Origin: Metaphire vulgaris | Taxonomy: Eukaryota; Annelida; Clitellata; Crassiclitellata; Megascolecidae | DNA: 64,000 nt | Assembly: GCA_018105865.1 (NCBI GenBank) | Contig: CM030859.1 | Coordinates: 5,884,443-5,948,442, forward strand | Direction of reading: 5' to 3' | Part shown: positions 22,080-32,394 of the stretch, piece by piece | Layout: each line of letters begins with the position of its first letter | How positions within the stretch are numbered: position 1 is the stretch's first letter | Position numbers and translations under genes: made by a program | Notes under the pieces: generated by a model | Told to the model about the DNA's origin: nothing | Database searches by the model: none | Seen by the model: only the letters and a program-made list of their open reading frames with translations

Positions 22080-23070
22080 AGTTGTCAACAATGAACAGAT
22101 TTTTGAGAAAAAAACACCACATTTTGACATTCAATGAGCAAAAAAGGGAAAAATGGTCATCACAGCAAAAAATAATAACCTTGTTATTGGGTCCTGTCAT
22201 TGATCTTGGAGGGGGGGTCAAAAGTTTTAGATGTACCGGTATATGCTGCTGTATCACATCAGCAGCAGGCACTCTGGTCTGCATTATCAACATTACAAAC
22301 ACCGACACAGCCTACTAGCTTAGAGCCTTTACCTTTACAAGTTTACGGTTTCTCGTGGTCGACCTGCCGTCTATATGTGAAATGAAGTGTAGCAACTTGT
22401 CATTTGTACATGAGCTGACCCGTCCCTACTGGTATCCGTGGGGCACCCGAAATTCTCATCCCGCCCGTAAAAAGCCTACTGTAGTTTCAGTAGTGAGCAT
22501 TGTATTCGTTAAGCCGCCAATTCGGCTCTCGCCAAACTTTGATCTCAAACAAATGGCGGCGAGCTAGAGGTTTTACTTGATAAATCATCTCAAACAAATG
22601 TTGCCTAATTTGTTGGATGATTAACACTCAGACATTTGGATGGCTGAGAATTCACTTACTAATGCACCAAATTGGTAAGATGGTAATAACACCAATACAA
22701 ATAATATATGTTAACAAAATCAAAGTCTGAGGTTTAACAATTGTTGCATAAGGAGGGGTCAGGAAGGTAAGGGGCTATCCAACAATTTGTTAACAAAATA
22801 AGAATATCAGTTTTGACAGGGGAGGGGGTCAAGACAGCACAATTTCATGAATATCTTTGTGTGCAAGACAGCAAATTTCATGGATTCCTTGTGCGCTCAC
22901 AGCGCAGCTTAGAGGGAACATCATTATACACATGAAGAGGTAAAGGATTCAACCCAATGAAGTATTTGAACTGAATCAATGGCCAAATTAACAGCTGGTC
23001 TATTGAATCATCTGATGCATTACCATTATAGAACACATATCCTTTGACTTAGACTCATAGACTTAGACTT
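22080..23070. other. no recognised gene
   Basis: Only short open frames. A CAACAATTTGTTAAC-like motif recurs near 22785 and (diverged) near 20048, possibly ends of an undetected DNA element. Nothing else was supported. Confidence 0.4.
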
Positions 23071-23074
23071 CGCT

Positions 23075-23932
23075 TCCTCAACTGCATCATGGCGATCATC
23101 ATGTGGACAGAGGAGAACCGCTTGGCCTTAACCCGGCCAAGACAGAGTTCCTGTGGATGTGCGCCCCCAGTAGGAAGCATCTCCTGAGCCCTTCACCGTT
23201 CATGCTGGGTGATGCCTACGACTTCTGGGGGTACTACTCGATGAGACGTTGTCATTCGAGGAACATATCAGTAATGTTGTCCGCGGCTGCTACTACCACC
23301 TACGGAGGGTTAAGTCAGTCCGTCAGCACCTTCCGATCAGCGGGGCAGTGCACCTTGTGCGCACCCTTGTCCTGCCCAGACTGGACTATTGCAATAGCAT
23401 ATTGCTGGGCCTCTCAGATGAAAAGTTGAATCGTCTGCAATCCGTGCTCAATACAGCCGCTCGGATCGTCTTCAGTAGCCCCTGGGAGCCCATGTGACCC
23501 CCTACTGGGTGACCAGCTGCACTGGCTTCGAGCCTGAGAGCACATTATCCAAAAGCGCTGCTGGCTCACCTTCCGAGCGTTGAAGGACCTGCACTGCCCA
23601 CAGTACCTGGCTGAGCTAGTCCTAAGATCAACTTTGAACGCACGGAGGTCGGCACTTCGCTCCAGTCATCGTGTCCTACTGCTCGTCCCACCTCCATCAC
23701 AGACCCCGAAGTTCGGAGACAGGTTCTTCTCACGCAGGAATCCATTGCTCTGGAACGCCTTGCCAATCATAGTGACTGAGGCCAACTCAGCTGGACTGTT
23801 CCTGAGAGAACTAAAGATGCACCTTTTTAGTTTAGGATATGGTTGACTGTGTGTGCAGCGCCCCTGTTGTAGGCTTTAGCCTAGTGCACAGCGCTATAGA
23901 AATTGTCTTGAAATAAATAAATAAATAAATAT
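23075..23932 (+). pseudogene. CR1-like LINE 3' fragment
   Basis: Frames in order: [73 protein letters not shown], then GDRFFSRRNPLLWNALP and LKMHLFSLGYG*. It is followed by the GCGCTATAGAAATTGTC 3' UTR motif and an AAATAAATAAAT tail ending at 23932. At least three frameshifts. Confidence 0.85.
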
Positions 23933-24289
23933 CCTGTATTAATAAATTCAATGTAATTAATGTAAGGTCAGGTTGTTTACAAGTCAAGTTGTCCTTCGGC
24001 TCATGTAGCGATTCACAAGCTCAGCATGAGGTGAATAGTGCAGCCGAAGTTATTGTGTAGTGAAATAGTGCAATAGAAAAAAAACAAAGAGAAGGCTGGA
24101 AATCCTTGTGTACAGCAGCAAAAATGGAAACAAATGATAGAGAGAATAAGAGTAAGTGCTTGGAATGTAAGAACATCAAACAGTCCTGGAAAATTGTGTC
24201 ATGTAATAAGAAAGATGAGGAAGGCAAACATCCAATATTGGATTTAAATGAGGTAAGGTGGAAAGAAGGATACTTTATAAGCAAAGATG

Positions 24290-25330
24290 TACGACGAGGA
24301 ACAATGACTGGCAGCAGGATGATGTTCTATGGGATACCACAAGGCTCGATCCTAGGGCCTTTGCTCTTCGTCTTGTTTGTCAGTGGATTGGACGAGGTGA
24401 TAACAAAACACGATCTACTGTCCCACTTTTAACGCTGACGACATCCAGCTATATCTGTGTCATGATCCTTCCAAATCACAGGAGGTGGTCAAAATTCTAA
24501 CAGAATGCGTATCGGATGTTGCGAAATGGCTAAGTGCAAATCGGCTGAAACTCAACGCAGAAAAAAACTGAGTATATAGTGCTAGGCTATCATCGTCACA
24601 TGGTCAAAGTTGACACAGACTCTTCATCTCACCGGAACTGATATAGCGCGGGCCAATGCGGTCAGAGATCTTGGCGTCATTATCGATGAAAACCTGACCA
24701 TGGTAGATCATGTAAGTAAAGTTGTATCGGGCAGTTTCAATCAACTCCGACAGCTGCGCATGGTGGTCGACTCTCTCACAATGGAAGCAGGCAAGACAAT
24801 AGTGCATGCATTCATCAGCACGAGGGTGGACTACTGTAGTAGCCTTTTTGCTCACATCACCGACAAACAGCTGAGTAGGCTCCAGGCAGTTCAGAACACT
24901 GCTGCACACCTTAACACTGGATTGACGAGGAGACAGCATATCGCTCCGGTGCTCAATGAACTCCACTGGTTGCCAGTCAAGAAGTGTGTAACGTTTAAGA
25001 TCATATCCATGGTAGAAAAATGCCTAAGAGTCTGAAGTCCATGTTGAACTCTTCACATAATGTTATACCATCTAGAGAGGTTACCTGGAAGAGGACTGTC
25101 TTCTTCTTCAGGAGCTTCATTGACCCATCCAGACGCGAACCCGAAGCAGGATGGGAGACCGCGCGTTCAAAGCACTGGCCCCGTCGAACTGGAATAACCT
25201 CCCACCAGCACTTTGAGACGAAACTGTGACACGATGACTTTTCTAGTTCGGTTAAAATATTTTTCTGTTTGTCAGCTGTGTAAAAGTGCGCCAGAGAAAT
25301 GGATTCATTCATTCATTCATACATTCATAT
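24290..25330 (+). mobile_element. L2-like LINE 3' portion nested in RTE-A
   Basis: RT motifs GIPQGSILGPLLFVLFVSGL (24332), a frameshifted ADDIQLYLCHDPSKS (24430-24480), LSANRLKLNAEK, AVRDLGVIIDENLTMVDHV, STRVDYCSSLFAHI, RRQHIAPVLNELHWLPVKK and a C-terminal GDRAFKALAPSNWNNLPPAL in shifted frame. It ends in repeated CATT (ATTCATTCATTCAT). The same family forms the minus-strand copy at 41.9-46.7 kb. Confidence 0.85.
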
Positions 25331-25581
25331 AAATAATACACACAAGAGAAATAGAAGGACAAGGAGGTGTAGAAATTTTCCTGCAAAAAGCTGCAGCAAG
25401 GAGTGTGAAAAACATACAAATGTGTTTGAAAACAGAATATTTGCAGTGACTCTAAATGCAGATCCAACGTTTGTCACCATTATACAGGTATATATGCCAA
25501 CTACAGCCCATGAGGAAGAGTTAATAGAAAGAGTATATGAACAACTAGACAATATGCTACAACAAAGTAAAAGGAACAGAA

Positions 25582-26188
25582 TACCGTATATATTCGTGAT
25601 AAAGTCGAGAAATTTAAGGCCAATTCACAGGTTATATATCCTGACCTCGACTTATACTCGAGGCACTAACTGTTGGGTAAAGTTTCCATACATAGCATGT
25701 CGAAAATAATTAATTTAGCTAACTGCGTAATTATTTTCAACATACGCTACGGCATCTAAATAAAAGTTCACATCAGCGCTTTTAAGATTGGTAATTTATA
25801 GGCGCCACATAAATATTAATTAAATATTGGCACTACATAAATATAAAAAATTCAAGATTACCGGTAATTAAGACTTTTATATTGTCAAGAATGAGCGAAT
25901 AGCAGGTTTAAAATTTTCCTAATCGTCAGGAATCAATTTGGGAATGTGAAAATCGTTCAGTTTCTTGATAGTTCAAAGCTAAAACGCAGTTTTTCAATCA
26001 AAACAATGCCGCCACATGCCCACTTCGCGTCCGCCATTGTTCCGACTCTCACTATCACCTCAAGAGGGTTCGCCGCGATGACGTCACTTCGACTTATTCT
26101 CGGGTCAATGACTTTAGACACCTTCAAATACCCAAAATCTAGGGGTCAACTTATACTCGGATCGACTTTATCTCGAGTATATACGGTA
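25582..26188. mobile_element. pogo-like MITE, intact copy
   Basis: The ends TACCGTATATA.../...TATATACGGTA carry TA on each side, and the subterminal CGACTTATACTCGAG/CTCGAGTATAAGTCGA motifs are inverted. The 607-bp interior has no transposase. The same family is at 30924-32394 (opposite orientation, split by a LINE) and 46805-47414. It splits the RTE-A endonuclease. Confidence 0.88.
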
Positions 26189-26719
26189 CTCAAAAATCAT
26201 GGTAGACTGGAATGCGATAGTGAGAAGGAAGTGAAGAAGACTGTTTAAGCAAATATGGGCTAGAAAACAGAAACAGCAGAGGTAGCAGAATAATAGAATT
26301 CTGTAAGGACCAAAGACTGATAATAAAGAATACTTGTTCTAAACACCACCTGAGGAGGAGATATATATGAACGATGCCTGGATGGTGAAGGAGATACCAA
26401 CTGGACTACGTTATGGTTAAACAATGATACAATAATAGTGTCAAGAATTCCCATACCCTACCAAGAGCACATGCAGATACCAATTATAACTTAGTGGTAA
26501 TGAAAATATATCTCAGACTGAATACAATAAAAGAGAATGATGGAGAAAAAAACAATGGAACAGGGAAGACTTGAAGAAAAAAGGGAACAGCTGACTATAA
26601 CAGAGGATACCAAAGTAAAAGAACAGAGCACTTCAGGAACAACAGAAACAAGAGGAAGAAGCTTAAAAAGACAATATAAAAGAGGCCAGAGATAATAAAA
26701 CACAAAATGGATAAAGACC

Positions 26720-28347
26720 AGACTTGGAGTCGAGGCCACAACTGTCGAGGCCAAGGCGAGGCCAAGGCCAGGAGGTCCGAGGCCAAGGCCAAGGCCAGGA
26801 GGTCCGAGGCCAAGGCCAGGAGGTCCGAGGCCAAGGCCAAGGCCAGCAGGTCCGAGGCCAAGGCCAAGGCCAGCAGGTCCGAAGTCAAGGTCAAGGCCAA
26901 GGCCAGCAGATATTTGGCGTTTTTGGCCAAATTTTTAGGTACATTTTGCCAAATTTTTTGCACACTTTACATTTATTTATTTATTTGTTACATTATTTCT
27001 TCATTTCCTTGGAGCCACGCCCCTGCCCCCAAATGACGCCCCCGTTAAACACGAAGTCATGAAATAATGCAGAAGTGTTAAACTCTACAGTTTAATCCAC
27101 AGTTGGTTGCGTAGTTGGCAACTTGGAGGTTTAAGTTGAGGAGGGCCTACGAATATGAGAGTGCCCAAGGCCTCACGAAGACCTTAAAACGGCCCTGCAG
27201 TAGCCACCTCAGTGGAAGGGATGTACATGGACAGTGGGGTAAAATCCCCCTTTCCTGCAAATCGCGCGCTGATCAGGGCCAACACTCGATTTGGGCAGAT
27301 TAAACGTCAAAATATTGAAATTTTGGGGGCCAAACAAGTGCTGGACCCCTACCCGAATTATTGGGTGCCCTGGCTCCTTATAGATTGGCGTCCATGGCAG
27401 TAGGGTCCAGTACCTACTACCAACCATGTTTTAAAAATAAAATTAAAATACCTTTTGATGTTTTGTAGCTGTTTGCCAGTCTCGTGTTTTATATCCAGAT
27501 GTTTCTTGAAACCACTTGAAGTTCCTCGAGTTTCACTTATTTCGCGACAATGCTTGCATTTCGCGGACCACTTTCTTTCATTTATTATTTTGAAATCGGT
27601 GAAAGCAAACTTCAAAATGCTAGGCTCATTTGTGGCCATATTCTTTGCTTGCGTATTTTTACTTACAAACTTTAATAGCAATAGGTAGGCCTACAGCAGA
27701 GATTGCTGTCACTACGGCACCGTTTCTTTTCCAAGTGCGATCAGTCTACAACCTCCTTAGCCTAAGCAGATGCAGCCTCGCAGGTGTCTCTGTTTTACTT
27801 TAGAGACAATAAACCCCGGCCCCCTGTGAAGCCGCCGCTGTCTAGAACTGCTCTAAAATAGACGCCATATGTCCATTTAGGTTCAAGCCTTTTAATACTT
27901 TTATTAGCAAGAAACCCAATTATCTGGTCCAAATGCCTACTTCGATCCCTGAGGCAATATTCGCTTCAAACAATGTCAGCCTTGTCAATGCAAGCAACAT
28001 AATTACAAGCTACTAGAGCTAGCAGAAATTCTCAGGGTCTACCGTTTGGATTGAACAGAGGACGGTTTGTTCAGATATTATTCGTCACTTCCAACATTTT
28101 GAATGCGCGATTTTCTTGTTTAATTCCATGGTGTGAGGGCTTGGCCTCGAGTACACAAGGCCGAGGACTTGTATCCCGAGGCCAAGGCCAAGGCCGAGGA
28201 CTTGTACCCGAGGCCAAGGCCAAGGCCAGCAGGTCCGAGGCCAAGGCCGAGGACTTGTATCCCGAGGCCAAGGCAAGGCCAAGGCCAGCGTCACCTGGCC
28301 TCGAGGCGCCTCGAGGCCAAGGCCACGGCCTCGAGGACTCCAAGTCT
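26720..28347. mobile_element. DNA element with 10-bp TSD, GGCC minisatellite arms and a BED-finger ORF
   Basis: Ends AGACTTGGAGTC...GACTCCAAGTCT are inverted and flanked by perfect 10-bp repeats GATAAAGACC (26710-26719 and 28348-28357). Both arms (26730-26912 and 28140-28340) are minisatellites built from GAGGCCAAGGCC. The left and right flanks rejoin the RTE-A linker. A 9-10-bp TSD fits Mutator-like elements, while the BED finger is commoner in hAT, so the superfamily is open. Confidence 0.8.
27430..27681 (-). CDS. BED-type zinc finger N-terminal fragment
   Basis: The minus-strand frame reads NEPSILKFAFTDFKIINERK, then WSAKCKHCREISETRGTSSG and FKKHLDIKHETGKQL. This has the BED signature: aromatic W, CKHC pair and HLDIKH pair, with the ETRGTSSGF spacer. 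BED fingers bind transposon ends at the N-terminus of transposases. Only the finger is seen; the frame runs into non-homologous sequence at 27430, and no catalytic domain follows in the element. Confidence 0.75.
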
Positions 28348-28450
28348 GATAAAGACCCGAGAAATTCTTGGATCACAAAAGGAATGATTGAGATAATGGA
28401 TGAAAGAAGTAAATGAAAATGGCAACAGTCAGATCAGGTTAGAAAAAAAT

Positions 28451-28575
28451 GCATAAAAACTGTAAAAACGCATTTATTTCGTATATCATATGAGTGCCTT
28501 TTGTAAAACGCTCTTGCCTTTGGCCTACGTCATGTTATAGCGCTACATAAATTATCAAGTAGAATAGAATAGAAT
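28451..28575 (+). mobile_element. 125-bp LINE 3' end with perfect 10-bp TSD
   Basis: Encodes only TVKTHLFRISYECLL*, followed by the 3' UTR (TTATAGCGCTACATAAATTATC) and a repeated TAGAA tail. It is flanked by AGAAAAAAAT at 28441-28450 and 28576-28585. Removing it restores the RTE-A frame (SDQV|RKKYKRPNSQ). Severe 5' truncation is normal for LINEs, but the clean TSD on so short a copy is useful. Confidence 0.9.
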
Positions 28576-28903
28576 AGAAAAAAATATAAAAGGCCTAACA
28601 GTCAAGTAAGAAGAGAAACACACAAAGCCTGTGAGGAATGGTGGAAACGACACTGCATGAGACTAGAAGGACTACAACAAGGAAGTCGAGACTTAGTATA
28701 TGACAAAGTGAAGAAACTCAGTAAGAAAGGAAAAAGAGGAAATCCAAAAGTGTTGATTGATGATAAGGATGACATTCTATAGACAAATAAAAAGGAACTC
28801 ATGAAAAGATAGGAGGCAATATATTAAAGAATTAATTATACAACAAAGAGATAATACCTGAAGGAATTCTATTAGAACCAGAAACAGAATTGAAAGATAA
28901 AAT

Positions 28904-29008
28904 TGATCTCATTACAGTCCCCAACTCCTTTGTTGTAATAGTGCCATCAACATCTTTATCAAAGAGCGAGAAAACTTCTTTGAATTCAGCAATCTGATCC
29001 CCTGTTAA
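28904..29008 (-). pseudogene. CALM: calmodulin EF-hand 1 fragment, antisense inside RTE-A
   Basis: The minus-strand frame [20 protein letters not shown], then [15 protein letters not shown], covers 35 codons. Against the near-universal calmodulin N-terminus I count four differences: EE to GD, Ala to Val, and Gly to Val in the first calcium loop (DKDGDG becomes DKDVDG). Helix A, loop 1 and the start of helix B are present; similarity stops abruptly on both sides, with no ATG and no second EF hand. It cannot be a working calmodulin. It lies in the linker of the RTE-A LINE, before [11 protein letters not shown]. The likely source is a captured exon or cDNA scrap; chance is implausible at this length. 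Confidence 0.85.
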
Positions 29009-30923
29009 TTTAACTACTACTGTTACCTGAACTACTAAAGCAACAATAAAAAAACGGAAAAACAACAAGGCTGCAGGAGTTGATGAAATACTGGGAGTGA
29101 TGCTTAAATGCCTGGGAGAAGGAGCAACAACCAAAATTATCAGAGGTATGGCAAGAGATTTATAGGACTGGGAAATGTCCAAAAGACTTCAAGGAAACCA
29201 TAATGATACCTAGAAGAGAAATCAAATGCAACAAACTGTAAAGACTTTCGAACAATAAACCTCATTTGCCAAGCAGTAAAGATCATGTTATAGGTGCTAA
29301 ACAAACAAACTGAGAAGCTTGAAACTCTCTTATGGGAGATAATGAATTTGGATTTCTGAGTGGAGGAGGAACGAGAGATGCCATTGGTGTGATTAAAGTC
29401 ATAATTGAAAGAAACATTTAATGCTGCAAAGATGTGTATGCATGTTTTGTGGAGTACGAAAAGGTATTCGATTGAATGCAGTGGCCTAAACTAAATATTC
29501 AAAGCACCGAAAAAGACCAGGAACTGATTAGACAGAAGGTTGTTTAGGAATTTATACATGGAACAAATGAAACAAATACAGACTGGAAGTGATAATTCAG
29601 AGCAGGAAGAAATAGGAAGAGGGTAATGAGAAATAGGAAGAGGGTAATGACAGGGTTGCCCACTATGTCCACTGCTATACAACATTTACATCAATAATTG
29701 AGGAACTAATAATAGAAGCACAAAAGGAGAAAAGCAGGAATTAACATTGGAGGGAAACTGATACAAGCTACACACTTTGCAGACAATCAGGCGATACCGA
29801 CAGGGAGTAAAAGAGTGCTACAAAGAAAAACAGAAAAATTAAATAAAACATCAAAAGACTATGACTTCAAAATAAACATGCTAAAATCAAAAATCAGGGT
29901 AAAAACAAAGAGCAAAAATCCACCAAGATTCAACATTATGGTTAATGAAACAGAACTTGAACCAGTGACAATTTTGTTACCTTGGGAGCCTACTAACAGA
30001 AAATGCCAGATCAGGAGGAGATAAAGAGAAGAATAAGAATGGGAAAGTAGGAACAAAGAATGGATAACATCAGATACATGGAAGCTGGTTACAGAAAAAA
30101 GGCGATTGAAAAATACAACCACACCTGTAAAACAACAACAATACAAAAAGCTAAAACAAGAGGTACAAAAGAACTTAAGAAGAGACAAAAACCAACAAAT
30201 CAATAGCATCTGCACTGAACTGGAAGAACAAGCAAAAAGAGGAAATAGCAGAGGAACATATGAAAAATTAAAGGATCTAACTAGGAAATTTGCTCCAAAA
30301 ATGCAATGTATTAGAGCAAAAAATGGTTTAAGGTTATCTGATAAGATGATTGCAGACAGATGGAAGGAATACGGAAATGAATTATTTGATGGATAAATAG
30401 AATATAAAAGCATGGAAGAAATAAACACTCATCCAAATAACAACAAGCAAGACTTCGAACCTCCTCCCCTGAGATCTGAGGTAGAAGAAGCTATGAGAAA
30501 AACAGCAAACAGAAAAGCAGCAGGGATTGATGACGTCCCTATAGAATTACTAAAACTAGGACAAGAAGAAGCAGTTAACATAATTCATAAATTATGTTGT
30601 AAAAAATGGCACACTGGAGAATGGCCTAATGACTGGCTAAAATCTATATTCATTCCAATACCAAAGAAAGGTGATAGGAAAGAATGCACAAATTATAGAA
30701 CCATTGCACTGATAACACATACAAGCAAAGTCATGCTTTGAGTAATACTGAATAGAATTGACAAAAAGATGGAGGACGAAGTGGCAGAAGAACAAGCTGG
30801 TTTTAGGAAATGGAAAGGAACTAGAGATCAAATAACTAATCTCAGAATTATTATGGAAAAAGCGAAAGAATATCAACAACCATTGTACATGTGCTTTGTA
30901 GAATATACAAAAGCCTTTGATTC

Positions 30924-32394
30924 TACCGTATATACTCGAGATAAAGCCGATCCGAGTATAAGTCGACCCCTAGATTTTGGGTATTTGAAGGTGTCTAAAG
31001 TCATTGACCCGGGAATAAGTCGAAGTGACGTCACCGCGGCGAACCCTCTTGAGGTAATAGTGAGAGTCGGAACAATAGCAATATTGTTACGTGGACGGAA
31101 GAGAATCGGCTCGCACTGAATCCGGCCAAGACTGAATTTTTGTGGATGAGTACCCCCAGGAGAAGGCATTTGCTAAGTCATGCCCCGTTTGTGGTGGGAG
31201 ATGCAGCCATTGCTCCCTCCGAGAGCTTACGTCTTCTGGGAGTGCTCCTAGATGAGACTCTATCCTTTGAAGCGCACGTTAACAATCTGATACGCTCCTG
31301 TCACTACCAACTGCGGAGAGTGAGGTCAATTCGACGGTACCTGCCAGTGAGCGCGGCTGTCAAATTAGTGCGTGCCCTGGTACTGACACGAATTGATTAC
31401 TGTAACGGTGTGCTTCTTGGACTTCCGGATACTAGACTGAACCGCATACAATCAGTGCTGAACCAGGCTGCACGAGTGATTTTCGGCTGTCACTGGGGTG
31501 ACCACGTCACTCCTCTCCTTAGAGATCGACTCCACTGGCTCCGTGTTCCACAGCGCATTGTCTACAAGCGCTGTTGGCTTACGTTTCGGGCTTTACACGA
31601 TCCATTCTCTCCTGATTATCTAACTGTACTTGTACGGAGATCGACTGTGATCGAGAGGAGATTGGTTCTTAGGTCTAGTCGGAGAGTGCAGTTGTTGGTC
31701 CCTCCCCCGTCCAAGACCCCTAAGTTTGGGGAAAGATCATTCGCGCGGGGGAATCCCGGCCTGTGGAACTCTCTTCCAGACAATGTGACTGGAGCAGTCT
31801 CAGCTGGACTTTTCATTAGAAATTTGAAGACACATTTATTTAATATTGGATATGAATTGTGTTAAGCGCTTTTGTTGTAGGCCTTAGCCTTGTCTACTGC
31901 GCTATATAAATTGTCAATAAATAAATAAATAAATAAATAGCGGACGCGAAGTGAGCATGTGGCGGCATTGTTTTGATTGAAAAACTGCGTTTTAGCTTTG
32001 AACTATCGAGAAACTGAACGATTTTGACATTCCCAGATTGATTCCTGACGATTAAGAAAATTTTAAACCTGCTATTCGCTCATTCTTGACAATATAAAAA
32101 TCTTAATTACCGGTAATCTTGAATTTTTTATATTTATGTAGCGCCAATATTTAATTAATATTTATGTGGCGCCTATAAATTACCAATCTTAAAAGCGCTG
32201 ATGTCAACTTTTATTTAGATGCCGTAGCGTATGTTGAAAATAATTACGCAGAGTTAGCTAAATTAATTATTTTCGACATGCTATGTATGGAAACTTTACC
32301 CAACAGTTAGTGCCTCGAGTATAAGTCGAGGTCAGGATATATAACCTGCGAATTGGCCTTAAATTTCTCGACTTTATCACGAATATATACGGTA
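30924..32394. mobile_element. pogo-like MITE, split by a LINE, nested in RTE-B
   Basis: Same family as 25582-26188 but reversed: TACCGTATATACTCGAG at the left, GAATATATACGGTA at the right, TA flanks. It interrupts the RTE-B RT just after KAFDS. Without the LINE at 31080-31935 its length would be about 0.61 kb, as in the other copies. Confidence 0.88.
31080..31935 (+). mobile_element. CR1-like LINE 3' end, open frame, fourth nesting level
   Basis: A 241-codon open frame (31140-31865) covers the end of ORF2: MSTPRRRHLLSHAPFVVGDA, RLLGVLLDETLSFEAHVNNL, RRYLPVSAAVKLVRALVLTR, IDYCNGVLLGLPDTRLN, GERSFARGNPGLWNSLPDNV, NLKTHLFNIGYELC*. The 3' UTR has TGCGCTATATAAATTGTC and the tail is AATAAATAAATAAAT. 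It is flanked by AATAGC at 31074-31079 and 31936-31941. No frameshift within the frame, so it is among the youngest insertions here. Confidence 0.9.

Noticed and set aside
26707..28416. Low-complexity Arg/Ala/Gln/Gly frames resembling basic repeat proteins
   Set aside because: They read through the GAGGCCAAGGCC minisatellite arms of a TE in several frames at once.
28832..29182. 116-codon minus-strand frame as an intact calmodulin-like gene
   Set aside because: Only 35 codons match calmodulin; the rest is antisense LINE, and EF-hands 2-4 are absent.
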